Below are positions 1 to 9,255 of a stretch of 43,932 nt of DNA, in pieces (positions within the stretch are counted from its first letter, which is position 1; every line of letters begins with the position of its first letter). Where the stretch lies: the NCBI GenBank assembly GCA_903847935.1, contig CAINEX010000127.1:1-43932 (forward strand), given 5' to 3'. This DNA is from an uncultured Spartobacteria bacterium. Its GTDB lineage: Bacteria > Verrucomicrobiota > Verrucomicrobiia > Chthoniobacterales > UBA6821. The translations under genes and the position numbers were made by a program. The notes beneath the pieces were generated by a model. That model did not search any database, was not told where the DNA came from, and saw only the letters and a program-made list of their open reading frames with translations.

Positions 1-1
1 A

Positions 2-1222
2 TACGGCTTCAACAAGAGCCACAGTGCTGCCTACGGACTGATCTCTTACCAGACAGCCTACCTGAAGGCGAATCACCCCGTTGAGTTCATGGCGGGACTT
101 CTTGGTAATGAAATCAATAACACCGACAAGATCGCCACCTTCGTCGGTGAGTGCGGGCGCATGGGGATCAAGATTCTACCCCCGGATTTGAACCGAAGTG
201 CCCTCACGTTCCTTCCCGAGGTGTTCCCCGGTGGCAAGGCGATCCGATTCGGACTTGCTGCCATCAAGAATGTCGGAGAGGCCGCCATGGAAGCCGCCAT
301 TGCCGATCGTGAGGCCAACGGCCCCTTTAAGTCCCTTGAGGATTTTTGTTCCCGGCTCGATTCCAGAACGGTCAACAAAAAGATCCTCGAAAGTCTGATC
401 AAATCAGGTGCTTTCGATTGGGAGAAGCGTCATCGTGCCGCGCTCATCATTGCCATTGACGGAGCCATGGGAGCAGCCGCTTCAGTCCAGCAGGACCGTG
501 CCAGCGGACAGGTCTCGCTTTTTGATTCGATGCTCGATCTCGCGCCCACGCCGAACAGTTCTGGAAGGTCGGAGACTGATGCCAGCCAGGTTGAAAGGTG
601 GAGTCGTTCCGAACAACTCGCACATGAGAAGGAACTTCTCGGCTTCTACGTGACCGGCCATCCTCTTGATGATTACCGGGGCAACCTTGAATCGGGGTCC
701 TTCGGATCGACTGCGGAAGCCCTCCTGATGAGCGAACCCGGTAGCGTTCGACTTGCGGGAGTGCTGTCCACGGTCGAGAAGAAGTTCACCAAGAAGGATG
801 GCCGTCCATTCGGTGTCATGACGATTGAGGATGACTCCGGAACTCTTGAGATGACTGCTTGGGACGAATCTTTCAGTAAGCATGAACTCATCCTCAAGCC
901 AGGAAGCGTGATCTCCTGCAACGTCAAAGTCGTTCCCCGCGATGGGGCGATCCGTGCCACGGCAAATGACTTCAAGGCACTCACCCCGAAGCCTTCCAAA
1001 AAACCTCTTCGCCTCCGCATGGATCGCGCCCGATTGATCTTGGACGACCTACACGCCATCAGTGCAGCCATCAAGAAGCATCCGGGCAAGCGAATCCTGA
1101 TCCTCGAAATCGGAACCTTGTCCGGATACATCGTTCCGCTCCGACTCAGTGAGGAATTTACCATCGGAGATGAGGTGGCATTAAGAGGGGAGTTGGCACC
1201 ATGGCTGTCAAAAACCTTGTAG
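2..1222 (+). CDS. dnaE: DNA polymerase III alpha subunit, C-terminal part
   Basis: This is the last 406 codons of the replicative polymerase subunit; the 5' part lies outside the window, and the frame is open from base 2. The first visible residues (YGFNKSHSAAYGLISYQTAY) are the highly conserved end of the polymerase/fingers region of DnaE. They are followed by the helix-hairpin-helix region (IRFGLAAIKNVGEAA) and, from about base 740, an OB-fold domain (VRLAGVLSTVEKKF, then GVMTIEDDSGTLEMTAWDE). The polymerase catalytic aspartates would be upstream and are not visible. The next gene, gpmA, starts 44 nt downstream and appears to have its own promoter. The identification is secure from the motifs. 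Confidence 0.96.
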   Translation, partial: YGFNKSHSAAYGLISYQTAYLKANHPVEFMAGLLGNEINNTDKIATFVGECGRMGIKILPPDLNRSALTFLPEVFPGGKAIRFGLAAIKNVGEAAMEAAIADREANGPFKSLEDFCSRLDSRTVNKKILESLIKSGAFDWEKRHRAALIIAIDGAMGAAASVQQDRASGQVSLFDSMLDLAPTPNSSGRSETDASQVERWSRSEQLAHEKELLGFYVTGHPLDDYRGNLESGSFGSTAEALLMSEPGSVRLAGVLSTVEKKFTKKDGRPFGVMTIEDDSGTLEMTAWDESFSKHELILKPGSVISCNVKVVPRDGAIRATANDFKALTPKPSKKPLRLRMDRARLILDDLHAISAAIKKHPGKRILILEIGTLSGYIVPLRLSEEFTIGDEVALRGELAPWLSKTL

Positions 1223-1230
1223 CCCCAGCC

Positions 1231-1260
1231 TTCACAAGAGGCGGCCTTAATGATTAAAAT
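1231..1260 (+). promoter_or_regulatory. Putative sigma-70 promoter of gpmA
   Basis: TTCACA (1231-1236), an 18-nt spacer and TAAAAT (1255-1260) each match the sigma-70 consensus at five of six positions. Only six bases separate the -10 box from the gpmA ATG at 1267, so transcription would start at or next to the start codon and give a leaderless mRNA. This is a prediction from sequence only. Confidence 0.5.
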
Positions 1261-1266
1261 GATTTC

Positions 1267-2016
1267 ATGTATAAATTAGTATTAATCCGTCACGGCGAAA
1301 GCACATGGAACCAAGAAAACCGCTTTACCGGTTGGACTGATGTTGACCTCAATGAAAAGGGTCTCCGTGAAGCCAAGGCCGCAGGCGAGCTTCTCAAGAA
1401 AGAGGGGTATAGCTTTGACCGTTCTTTTGTCTCCGTCCTGAAGCGTGCCCTGCGCACGAATTGGATGATTCTGGACGAACTAAACCAACTCTGGATCCCG
1501 ATTGAACGCTCTTGGCGACTGAACGAACGTCACTACGGTTCCCTTCAGGGGCTTAATAAGGGCGAGACTGCAGCCAAGTTCGGGGACGATCAGGTGCTTA
1601 TCTGGCGTCGGAGTTATGATGTGCCGCCACCAGCCCTTGAGAAGAGCGATGAGCGCTGGCCCGGTCACGATCCACGTTACAAGGATGTGCCGAAAGCCCA
1701 ACTCCCTCTCACCGAGTGCCTTAAGGATACGGTGGATCGCGTCCTTCCCTACTGGCACGAAGAAATCGCTCCGGCAGTCAGTCGTGGAGAGAAGGTACTG
1801 GTCACTGCTCATGGAAATACCCTGAGAGCGATGGTCAAGTACCTCGACAACCTTTCCGAAGAAGAGGTATTAGCTTTGAATATCCCTACAGGCATCCCTC
1901 TCGTTTATGAGCTGGATGAAAATCTCAAACCGATCCGTCACTACTACCTTGGTGATGCCGAGAAGATTGCAGCCGCGGCAGCGGCTGTCGCCTCCCAAGG
2001 AAAGTCTCAGAAATAA
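1267..2016 (+). CDS. gpmA: 2,3-bisphosphoglycerate-dependent phosphoglycerate mutase
   Basis: This glycolytic and gluconeogenic enzyme interconverts 3-phosphoglycerate and 2-phosphoglycerate in the cytoplasm. The 249-residue length is normal for the dPGM family. The N-terminal RHG motif (LIRHGEST) carries the phospho-accepting histidine, followed by the family signature [13 protein letters not shown]. The [12 protein letters not shown] segment holds the conserved Glu acid/base and Tyr, and the second catalytic histidine is in [16 protein letters not shown] near residue 183. The last 15 residues are Ala/Lys-rich and probably disordered. Its stop codon shares one base with the pepF start, so the two are probably co-transcribed and translationally coupled. 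Confidence 0.96.
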   Translation: MYKLVLIRHGESTWNQENRFTGWTDVDLNEKGLREAKAAGELLKKEGYSFDRSFVSVLKRALRTNWMILDELNQLWIPIERSWRLNERHYGSLQGLNKGETAAKFGDDQVLIWRRSYDVPPPALEKSDERWPGHDPRYKDVPKAQLPLTECLKDTVDRVLPYWHEEIAPAVSRGEKVLVTAHGNTLRAMVKYLDNLSEEEVLALNIPTGIPLVYELDENLKPIRHYYLGDAEKIAAAAAAVASQGKSQK

Positions 2017-3887
2017 TGCACATGCCGACAGTGGCAGGTTACCCGACCAGCAGCATCTCTCTGATCGCGGATATTTCAGTCAATGCGAATCCCTCCACCT
2101 TGAAAAATCGTGCGGATGTACCAATTGCGGACACTTGGGATCTGAGCCCGATTTTTGCGGATGATGCAGCATGGGAAACGGAGTTTGCTGTGCTCTCCTC
2201 ACGTTACGAGGAGGTGAATGCTTGTCGGGGCTCTCTTGGTAAGAGCGCCGCTGATCTGGCTCGCGTCATGGAGTTCGAGAAGACGCTCGACTACTCAATC
2301 GAACGTCTTAGCCAGTATGCGGGACTGCGCCTTTCAGAAGACAGTTCCAACGCCCAATCTCTTGATCGTGACGGGCGCCTCTCCTCGCTCGGCGCAAAAA
2401 TCAGCGAAGCCTGTTCCTGGGTGGCCCCTGAAATACAGGAAATTCCGGACGAAACATTCGCAAAGTTTCTGGACGATCCGGTACTTTCTGATTGGAAGAT
2501 TTCACTCCATCGGCTCAGACGTCTCAAGCCACACATTCTGAGTAACAAGGAAGAACGAATTCTTTCCCTCGCAATGCCGGCAGTTTCAGGGCATCATGAG
2601 ACTTTCTCCCAGTTGACAAATGTCGACATGTCATTTGGATCGGTAAGGGATGACCGGGGGCGTGATATAGAGCTGACCCAGAGCAGCTTTTCCTCCCTGC
2701 TTCAACGTCCTGATCACGAGATCCGAAAGCAGGCATTCACGCGCTTTTACACGGAATTCGATGCGCACCGATTCACCCTCGCCAGTTCCCTCGCATGTTC
2801 AGTCAAGGGGGATGTCTTTCTGGCCAAGGCGAGGAACTACCCTTCGGCCCTTGAAGCTTCACTCTTCCCTGACAACGTTCCCGTCTCGGTCTATGATAAC
2901 CTGATCGTGGCTGTCCGTGAACGTCTGCCCGATCTGCACCGCTATTACGCCTTACGCAAGCGGGTCTTCAATCTTCCTGAACTTCACGTTTACGACACCT
3001 ATGCACCACTCGTTGGAGCTGTGCAGAGCGATGTCTCCTTTGATGAGGCGATCGCCAAGGTTCTTGATTCGCTGCACCCTCTTGGTGACGAATACACGGA
3101 CATCCTCTCCCGGGGTCTGAGGCAAGAGCGCTGGTGCGACCGCTACGAGAACAGGGGGAAGCGGAGTGGAGCCTTCTCCTACGGAACCTACGGGGGCCCG
3201 CCCTATATTCTCATGAATTACAAGGCGGATGTCTTTTCCGACATCTACACCTTGGCCCATGAGGCGGGGCACTCGATGCATACTTGGTATGCGAGGGGGA
3301 GTCAGAAATTCCAGAATTACCACTACCCGATTTTTTTGGCTGAGGTTGCCTCGACCTTCAACGAGATCCTTCTCACCGAGCACCTTCTTGCCACGACGAC
3401 AGACCGCGCGATGAGGGCTTACCTGATCAATCGTCAGGTCGATGATCTCAGGGGTACACTGTTCAGGCAGACGATGTTTGCCGAGTTCGAAAAGTTGATT
3501 CATGTGGCCGAGGAATCCGGGGCCGCCCTGACCTTGGAAAGCTTCCGCCTCATCTACCGGGAACTTCTCAATACATACTTCGGTGGGGGAGTCGTGATCG
3601 ATGACGTGCTGGAACTTGAGTGCCTCCGCATTCCCCACTTCTACAGTGCGTTTTATGTCTACAAGTACGCAACCGGCATTTCCGCGGCAACAACATTGGC
3701 TACCCAAGTCCTTTCGACCGGGGAGACTTCACGGTACTTCGGTTTCCTGAAAAGCGGGGGTAGCAAGTTCCCTATTGAAACGCTTGCAGAGGCAGGAGTC
3801 GATATGTGCACCCCTGCACCGGTGAATGCGGCACTGGACCTCTTCTCACGGCGAGTGGGTGAACTCGAGTCCCTCCTGCAGGAATAG
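2016..3887 (+). CDS. pepF: Oligoendopeptidase F-like M3 metallopeptidase
   Basis: This 623-residue zinc peptidase belongs to family M3 (thimet/PepF group), which cleaves short oligopeptides, normally in the cytoplasm. The zinc-binding HExxH is at residues 415-419 (LAHEAGHSMHTW), and the downstream EVASTFNEILLTEHL segment supplies the third zinc ligand Glu typical of M3. The N-terminal helical domain begins around DTWDLSPIFADDAAW. The first roughly 35 residues precede the usual family start and are poorly conserved in character, so the true start could be the second Met at 2022. The ATG at 2016 overlaps the gpmA stop by one base. The histidine kinase gene follows after 15 nt, suggesting one transcript. 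Confidence 0.93.
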   Translation: MHMPTVAGYPTSSISLIADISVNANPSTLKNRADVPIADTWDLSPIFADDAAWETEFAVLSSRYEEVNACRGSLGKSAADLARVMEFEKTLDYSIERLSQYAGLRLSEDSSNAQSLDRDGRLSSLGAKISEACSWVAPEIQEIPDETFAKFLDDPVLSDWKISLHRLRRLKPHILSNKEERILSLAMPAVSGHHETFSQLTNVDMSFGSVRDDRGRDIELTQSSFSSLLQRPDHEIRKQAFTRFYTEFDAHRFTLASSLACSVKGDVFLAKARNYPSALEASLFPDNVPVSVYDNLIVAVRERLPDLHRYYALRKRVFNLPELHVYDTYAPLVGAVQSDVSFDEAIAKVLDSLHPLGDEYTDILSRGLRQERWCDRYENRGKRSGAFSYGTYGGPPYILMNYKADVFSDIYTLAHEAGHSMHTWYARGSQKFQNYHYPIFLAEVASTFNEILLTEHLLATTTDRAMRAYLINRQVDDLRGTLFRQTMFAEFEKLIHVAEESGAALTLESFRLIYRELLNTYFGGGVVIDDVLELECLRIPHFYSAFYVYKYATGISAATTLATQVLSTGETSRYFGFLKSGGSKFPIETLAEAGVDMCTPAPVNAALDLFSRRVGELESLLQE

Positions 3888-3902
3888 CAACCCTCTCGAC
3901 CC

Positions 3903-5093
3903 ATGAATCGTGGATTTATCGACAAACTAGTCGAGCGAATCCGTTTTGTAGAACCGGGGGATATCGGTCATTACCTGCAGCTTCTTTCACGGGAGAAGGG
4001 ATTTCTGGAGGCAATCTTCAATGCGATCCTAGAGGGAGTTATCGTGACGGATCCTCAGGACAGGATCATCTACATGAACAAGGCGGCTTGTTCCTTTTTC
4101 GGAGTGGCCGGAGCGGAACATATCGGCATCCATCTCTCCAAGTCGATTCCCGGATTGGATCTCGATTCCGTAACCTCCTCGGGGGACATCATGAGTCGAG
4201 ACCTGGAGGTCTTTTATCCCGAACGTCGCTTTCTGAATTTTTATATCACACCGCTGATGAGCGATGAGAAGGAGACCTCCCGGCAGGAACTTGTCGGCAG
4301 AGCTATCATCCTCAGGGACATCACGGAGGAAAGACGAGAGAAACAGGAGACGATCGAGAGCGAGCGCTTCTCTGCGGTGACACTGCTGGCTGCAGGTGTG
4401 GCCCATGAAATCGGAAATCCACTCAACTCGCTCGACATCCAGCTTCAATTAATGGAACGCCGTCTGAGTAAATCTAAAGGAGAATCCGAGAATCTCGCAG
4501 AGATACGAAAATCGGTGGAAATAGCAAGGGGCGAGGTGGCACGCCTTGATCAAATCATCTCAAAGTTTCTCAAAGCAGTCCGTCCCTCCCCCCTGGAGAG
4601 CGAGCCTTCTGATTTCAATTCCCTGATCCTGGAATGTGTCGGCTTTCTCAAAGCAGAAATAGAAGACAGGGGGATCACCGTTGAACTTTTCCCCTCGAAA
4701 GGCATCCCTCCTGTAACTGTAGACAGGGATCAGATCAGGCAGGCTCTGTACAATGTGATTCGCAATAGTTTTCAAGCCATGGGCGCGGACGGAAAGCTGC
4801 GTGTGGCAACCGGATGCGACGATACACATATCTGGGTCAGTATCGGCGATAACGGCGGGGGAATCGACCCAAAGGTGGCCGACAAGATCTTTCAACCCTA
4901 TTTCACGACAAAAAAAGATGGGAATGGACTCGGGCTTCTTGTCGTCCAACGCATCGTCAGGGCACACGGCGGTGAGATTGAGCTCCGCAGCGCTGCCGGA
5001 AAGGGACTCCTCTTCACTATCCGACTGCCTCGAGATGACAGGAAAGTACGCTTCCTTCCACCCATCTCCGAAGACAAACATTCACAGGGGTAA
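3903..5093 (+). CDS. Soluble PAS-domain sensor histidine kinase (NtrB-like)
   Basis: This is a 396-residue two-component kinase with no membrane segment or signal peptide, so it should sense a cytoplasmic signal. A PAS domain spans roughly residues 33-140 (AIFNAILEGVIVTDPQDRI). The H-box contains the phospho-accepting His168 (AGVAHEIGNPLNSL). The ATPase domain has an N-box (YNVIRNSFQAMG), a G1 box (SIGDNGGGID), an F-box (YFTTKKDGNG) and a G2 box (GLGLLVVQRIV). The architecture is closest to NtrB/AtoS-type kinases. No response regulator is adjacent; it sits 15 nt behind pepF. The only regulator in the window, at 31 kb, lacks the normal phospho-acceptor, so the partner is probably elsewhere. 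Confidence 0.92.
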   Translation: MNRGFIDKLVERIRFVEPGDIGHYLQLLSREKGFLEAIFNAILEGVIVTDPQDRIIYMNKAACSFFGVAGAEHIGIHLSKSIPGLDLDSVTSSGDIMSRDLEVFYPERRFLNFYITPLMSDEKETSRQELVGRAIILRDITEERREKQETIESERFSAVTLLAAGVAHEIGNPLNSLDIQLQLMERRLSKSKGESENLAEIRKSVEIARGEVARLDQIISKFLKAVRPSPLESEPSDFNSLILECVGFLKAEIEDRGITVELFPSKGIPPVTVDRDQIRQALYNVIRNSFQAMGADGKLRVATGCDDTHIWVSIGDNGGGIDPKVADKIFQPYFTTKKDGNGLGLLVVQRIVRAHGGEIELRSAAGKGLLFTIRLPRDDRKVRFLPPISEDKHSQG

Positions 5094-5099
5094 AAAGTG

Positions 5100-5216
5100 A
5101 TGAAAACGATCGTGAGAAAACTTCATCCCGTATTCCATCAATTCACTTGTTTTCCAATACCACTCATCATCTTAATCCCTGTAAGTCACCTTAAAGGATC
5201 ACCACCTGCACCATGA
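5100..5216 (+). CDS. Possible 38-residue leader or small ORF before bcp
   Basis: An ATG at 5100 opens a 38-codon frame that ends in a TGA overlapping the bcp ATG (ATGA), the same coupling seen at several real gene junctions here. The product would begin MKTIVRKLHPVF and contain a short hydrophobic stretch (PIPLIILIPV). The upstream GGGGTAAAAAG is a plausible ribosome-binding region. There is no family resemblance, so it may be a chance frame; the overlap with bcp is the main argument in its favour. Confidence 0.22.
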   Translation: MKTIVRKLHPVFHQFTCFPIPLIILIPVSHLKGSPPAP

Positions 5217-5701
5217 GCACACTCAAAGTCGGCGACAAAGCCCCCGCATTCTCAACCCAAGCCGTTGGTGGAACATACGGGACCGGCACCCAGGTAAATC
5301 TCTCCGATCTTTTGGGACAAGCAGTCGTCCTCTACTTTTATCCCAAGGATGACACGCCGGGTTGCACAACGCAGGCTTGCGGAATTCGTGATGAGTGGCA
5401 GTCAATCAAGACCACCGGGGCTCATCTCTTCGGTGTTAGCATTGACTCCGAGAAATCTCATGAGAAGTTCATTGCGAAATTCGACCTCCCATTCCCCCTG
5501 CTGAGCGACAACGGCAAATCAATCGTTTCGGCGTATGGAGTATGGGTGGAGAAGTCGATGTACGGAAAAAAGTACATGGGGACGGAGCGCACGAGTTTTG
5601 TGATTGATAACAAAGGCAGGATTGCTGCGATTTTCCCAAAGGTTAAACCTGCCGAGCATCTCGGATTGGTGATGAAAGCATTAAAAGAGCTGGAAAACTA
5701 A
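5213..5701 (+). CDS. bcp: Thiol peroxidase, Bcp/PrxQ-type peroxiredoxin
   Basis: This 162-residue cytoplasmic peroxidase reduces hydrogen peroxide and organic hydroperoxides using thioredoxin. The active-site segment YFYPKDDTPGCTTQACGIRD places the peroxidatic cysteine at Cys51 and a resolving cysteine five residues later at Cys56, the arrangement of atypical 2-Cys PrxQ/Bcp enzymes. Further family features are the GVSIDSEKSHEKFI segment and the conserved Arg in GTERTSFVIDNKG. Length is standard. It is convergent with nnr, with only 35 nt between the stop codons and no obvious terminator. Confidence 0.96.
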   Translation: MSTLKVGDKAPAFSTQAVGGTYGTGTQVNLSDLLGQAVVLYFYPKDDTPGCTTQACGIRDEWQSIKTTGAHLFGVSIDSEKSHEKFIAKFDLPFPLLSDNGKSIVSAYGVWVEKSMYGKKYMGTERTSFVIDNKGRIAAIFPKVKPAEHLGLVMKALKELEN

Positions 5702-5736
5702 AGGTTTTTACTACGGGAAAATCACGTCCGCGCTTT

Positions 5737-7209
5737 TCAGCAGTCTGCTTTCCGGAGCGAAGAGAAAGCTTCTCCAAGGTGTCTGATCACTGAAGTAGCG
5801 GCAAGGGACTCCTGAGAGTCTTGGTCATTGAAGATTGCTATTTCCGCGGCACGTCCGCAGATCCATGCACCAAGCATCGCGGCATCCCGGGGAGTGTGTC
5901 CGCCACCAATCATCGCAGCAGTGACGCCGGTAAGGACATCCCCCATCCCGCCGCTCCCCATGCCCGGGTTGCCAGTACTGTTGAACACAGGCGGGTATCC
6001 CTGCTCTGCGATAATTGTACGCGCCCCCTTCAATAGCAGGGTGACTGGATAGCATGTTACAAATTCCGTAGCCCAATCACGGCGCGTTCGTCCTATTTGT
6101 GGAAAAAGCCGCTCCATTTCTCCGGGATGTGGAGTCAGAAGACGAAGGCCTGCACAGTCGGAAAGAAGCGAGGAATCTGCAGATACCGCATTCAGCGCAT
6201 CCGCATCCACGACACAAGGTGATGCGACGTCTCGGACTAATGACCGAAGCTCTTCATGATAAGCGCTTCCGAGACCTGGACCGAGCGCTAGCACATCCAT
6301 TTTCTCGTTAAGAACGTCGCCGTATGTTTCAATCTGCCGCACCATGACTTCGGGAATACAGGAAACGGCTAGAATCTCGTAGGATTCGGGCAGGGCATAG
6401 AGTGTGACAAGACCAGCGCCAGCATGAACTGAAGCCGAGGAGGCCAGCCTTGCGGCACCAAGATAACCCGATGATCCGGCAAGGATACCGATCCGGCCAT
6501 AACTTCCTTTAAAGGTATCGAAGCCACGAATCGGCAGAAGATGGCGTAATTGCGATGGAGTGATGACTGAAGCGAGATCTCCTTCTGCTAGAGAAAGACC
6601 GGGAAGGGATACCAATGCAATCCTGCCGACAAACGGGGTGGCTGTATCAGCAACCAGCCCTGATTTCACTGCTCCTACAGTTACCGTCAGATCAGCTTGC
6701 ACGCAAGGGGTGAAGACTTCTCCCGTAGTGGCATCAAGTCCGGAGGGAAGATCGACAGCAACGGTAAAACCACCAGATTCCTTACGGAGGAGATTCATCT
6801 CCATGATCTGATCAGCAACAACACCTTTGGGAGATCCAAGCGCTCCGATTCCAAGAAGCCCGTCGAGAATGACAAGGGGAGTGAAAACGGGTGGAATAGA
6901 GCTGATGTATTCGGGACGCTTCAGGGATTCCAGATGATGACGTGTCAATGGCACCATCTCATCGACAGGGACCGACAAGCGAATCAGAACACTCCATCCT
7001 CGGGCTTCAAGATGGCGAGCCACTACAACGGCATCGCCACCGTTATTACCCTTTCCACAAAAAACAACGAGTGTTGAGGACTCGGAGAAATACTGTTGGA
7101 TCAACCTGGCAATACCCTCACCAGCGATCTCCATCAAGCCAGATGGGGTAACTCCGTCACGAAAAGCAGCATTCTCAGCAGCCCTCATTTGTTCAGCTGT
7201 CGCAATCAT
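5737..7209 (-). CDS. nnr: Bifunctional NAD(P)H-hydrate epimerase / ADP-dependent NAD(P)HX dehydratase
   Basis: This 490-residue metabolite-repair fusion restores hydrated NADH and NADPH. The N-terminal YjeF_N epimerase half (about residues 1-205) shows FCGKGNNGGDAVVVARHL. The C-terminal dehydratase half (about 215-490) has the ribokinase-like signature NPGMGSGGMGDVLTGVTAAM near residue 430, with AGSSGYLGAARLASSASVHAGAG earlier (quoted in part from the nucleotide-binding region). The epimerizing and dehydrating halves are fused as in E. coli YjeF. It lies 97 nt downstream of ispH on the same strand and may be the last gene of an ldt-ispH-nnr transcript. Confidence 0.95.
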   Translation of the reverse strand: MIATAEQMRAAENAAFRDGVTPSGLMEIAGEGIARLIQQYFSESSTLVVFCGKGNNGGDAVVVARHLEARGWSVLIRLSVPVDEMVPLTRHHLESLKRPEYISSIPPVFTPLVILDGLLGIGALGSPKGVVADQIMEMNLLRKESGGFTVAVDLPSGLDATTGEVFTPCVQADLTVTVGAVKSGLVADTATPFVGRIALVSLPGLSLAEGDLASVITPSQLRHLLPIRGFDTFKGSYGRIGILAGSSGYLGAARLASSASVHAGAGLVTLYALPESYEILAVSCIPEVMVRQIETYGDVLNEKMDVLALGPGLGSAYHEELRSLVRDVASPCVVDADALNAVSADSSLLSDCAGLRLLTPHPGEMERLFPQIGRTRRDWATEFVTCYPVTLLLKGARTIIAEQGYPPVFNSTGNPGMGSGGMGDVLTGVTAAMIGGGHTPRDAAMLGAWICGRAAEIAIFNDQDSQESLAATSVIRHLGEAFSSLRKADC

Positions 7210-7306
7210 GGAAAGATTCTGTTTGTTCTTTTATTGAGAAATATAAGCCCATCCTCGTTCAATACTCCTCAACCCTGCATCCCTGCACGAGCTATAACAG
7301 ATTTCT

Positions 7307-8515
7307 TCAAACCGTCAGCCGCTCCCCCCTTAGACTTAATACTCTAAGCATGACTTCCTCGATCAGGTTATTGGGACATGAGGCTCCTGCGGTGATGGCA
7401 ACGCAGGCATTAATCCCGGTCCCGGGAAGCCAAGAGTGATGGGAACTTATCTCAAGCTTCTGTTGAAGGTCGAAGTGCCGAATCAGTTCGGGTGACTCAA
7501 GGCACTCTTGATTGCGAATGAAGTAGGTCGGGACTTGCTGTTCCCCCATCTCGGCAAGGTGCGTGGTGTTTGAACTGTTATAACCACCCACGACAAGGAG
7601 CAGATCAGGTGGTGTCACAAGAAGTTCCTTGAGCGCGTCCTGCCTATCTTGCGTAGCCCCGCAAATGGTATCGAAAAGACGAAAGTTATCCCCTGAACCA
7701 TCACGACTATGAATGGCATCCCGAAGCATGCGCTGTACGGATTCGGTCTCCTCACGAAGCATGGTGGTCTGATTGGCTACACCGATTCTCTGGAGGTGAA
7801 GATCGGGATCAAAACCATCGGAAAAATTGCCTGAAAACCGCTTCAGAAACTCGTCACGATTTCCTCTGCCCAGCAGGTAGTCGCAGACAAGTGCCGTCTC
7901 CTCAAGATTCAATACGATCAGATAGCGTCCATTCCCTGAACCAAGGGCCCTCGAAGCAGTCGCTCGTGTTTCCTCGTGGGAGGCCTTTCCATGGATGATC
8001 GAGGTGACATTCTCACCGGCATTCTGGCGAACGCGTTTCCAGACGCTCATGACATCGCCACAGGTTGTATCAACGATCCGGCAGCCATGCTTCCTGATCT
8101 CATCGAGGAGGGAAACTTCAGCCCCGAAGGCTGGTACGATCACGACATCATCAGGACCAAGATCACTGACATTGGGACGTCCCTTCTCATCAAGCAGATT
8201 ACTGATCCCAAGAGAGGCTATCTGGCTGTTGACTTCAGGATTGTGAATGATCTCGCCAATCAGGAAGAGGCGTGCTTCGGGAAAGACCTTTCGGGCAGCA
8301 TAGGCAAGATCAATGGCCCTTTCGACGCCATAACAAAAACCAAACTGCTTCGCCAACCGGATGGTTGTCTTCCCCGCTACCAGAACGGAGCCCTCAGTGC
8401 GGACCCTCTCGACAAGACTACTATGATAGTGACGCTCGACCTGCTCCTGCACCCTCTGCATGACCTCCGGCGTGCGGAGATTCACTTTGAGGGCGGGAAC
8501 GGGTAAAGTGCTCAC
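7307..8515 (-). CDS. ispH: 4-hydroxy-3-methylbut-2-enyl diphosphate reductase
   Basis: This 402-residue enzyme catalyses the last step of the MEP isoprenoid pathway, producing IPP and DMAPP. Three cysteines that would bind the iron-sulfur cluster are in their family contexts: Cys61 (FGFCYGVERAI), Cys152 (VDTTCGDVMSVW) and Cys285 (DTICGATQDRQDAL). The protein is longer than E. coli IspH (about 316 residues), with an N-terminal extension and an insert around residues 195-245, as in other long-form IspH proteins. The start chosen is a GTG at 8515, nine nt after the upstream L,D-transpeptidase stop; an ATG at residue 19 is an alternative. The two genes are probably co-transcribed. Confidence 0.95.
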   Translation of the reverse strand: MSTLPVPALKVNLRTPEVMQRVQEQVERHYHSSLVERVRTEGSVLVAGKTTIRLAKQFGFCYGVERAIDLAYAARKVFPEARLFLIGEIIHNPEVNSQIASLGISNLLDEKGRPNVSDLGPDDVVIVPAFGAEVSLLDEIRKHGCRIVDTTCGDVMSVWKRVRQNAGENVTSIIHGKASHEETRATASRALGSGNGRYLIVLNLEETALVCDYLLGRGNRDEFLKRFSGNFSDGFDPDLHLQRIGVANQTTMLREETESVQRMLRDAIHSRDGSGDNFRLFDTICGATQDRQDALKELLVTPPDLLLVVGGYNSSNTTHLAEMGEQQVPTYFIRNQECLESPELIRHFDLQQKLEISSHHSWLPGTGINACVAITAGASCPNNLIEEVMLRVLSLRGERLTV

Positions 8516-8524
8516 TCGATCCTG

Positions 8525-9172
8525 TTACTGAAGGAATACCGGCGGCTTGATTTGCTCAAAATACTTCTGAGCTGTCAGGAGGGCCGAGGGAAGATCGGGA
8601 TCGTTGTAATCCTGAGGTCTCGGTGCCTTGGCTCCGATTGTTGAGTCCTCATGTTGGCCCGAAGCAATGTTGACCGGGGTCCCCTCATGGACGAGGGCAA
8701 AGAATTTCCCGGCATCATTCGCGTGAAGACGAATGCATCCGTGACTCTTGGGCACCGGCCAGACCCATCCGAGGTGGAAACCATACCCGGGAGTGAATTC
8801 CACCCAGTAGGGCATCGGATAACCAACGTAATGACCATGTGCCTGGGAAACCTCACAGGGGACAATGGCATCCTTCAACACGGCGAATCCATATTCACCC
8901 GAACGCTTGTTGCGTTCCTTGCGTGTGACACGAAAGTTTCCCTTGGGTGTTGGGTGGGTAGGAACACCGACACAACATGCCGTTACCAGAAGTGGCCTAT
9001 TGCCCTCCATCACGTAGACCATTTGCTTGTCGAGAGAGACCTTCACCACGACTTTGGAAGGATCCTTGGGCCTATAGGCAGGTTGATCATAAACCTGACG
9101 CTGGGCTAACTGGGCACATCCCACCAAAAGAAGAGGCGTCAACAAAAGAAGTATGGGAATAAAACGTTTCAT
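8525..9172 (-). CDS. L,D-transpeptidase (YkuD family) lipoprotein, active form
   Basis: This 215-residue envelope enzyme should act on peptidoglycan stem peptides, either forming 3-3 crosslinks or attaching a protein. The ATG at 9172 was chosen because it begins a lipoprotein signal: MKRFIPILLLL, a hydrophobic core, then LLVGC with the lipidated cysteine. The frame continues upstream without a better start. The YkuD domain begins at VVVKVSLDKQMVYVMEGNRP and ends with the catalytic SHGCIRLHANDA, where Cys is the nucleophile. A His in the HGHYVGYPMPYW segment fits the usual first catalytic motif. A -35-like TTGACA precedes it, and ispH follows after nine nt. Confidence 0.93.
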   Translation of the reverse strand: MKRFIPILLLLTPLLLVGCAQLAQRQVYDQPAYRPKDPSKVVVKVSLDKQMVYVMEGNRPLLVTACCVGVPTHPTPKGNFRVTRKERNKRSGEYGFAVLKDAIVPCEVSQAHGHYVGYPMPYWVEFTPGYGFHLGWVWPVPKSHGCIRLHANDAGKFFALVHEGTPVNIASGQHEDSTIGAKAPRPQDYNDPDLPSALLTAQKYFEQIKPPVFLQ

Positions 9173-9178
9173 ACGTTC

Positions 9179-9207
9179 ATGGAAAACGGAAATGGAGCGT
9201 CTGTCAA
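9179..9207 (-). promoter_or_regulatory. Putative promoter of the L,D-transpeptidase-ispH genes
   Basis: On the minus strand a perfect TTGACA (9207-9202) is followed by a 17-nt spacer and a weak -10 box TTCCAT (9184-9179). Six bases then lead to the ATG at 9172, so the mRNA would again be leaderless. The -10 match is only three of six, so this call rests mainly on the -35 box and spacing. Confidence 0.35.
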
Positions 9208-9255
9208 ATGAGGGCTTGCTCACAAAAGTCTCCGATTAGCATGCTCCTTCCATCT

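Noticed and set aside
2952-3707. A 251-codon open frame on the minus strand inside pepF
   Set aside because: It lies fully antisense to a well-supported peptidase gene, shows no family motif or start signal, and its composition is that of a shadow frame.
3903-5093. The histidine kinase at 3903 and the regulator at 31189 as a cognate pair
   Set aside because: They are 26 kb apart, and the regulator's receiver lacks the phospho-acceptor Asp.
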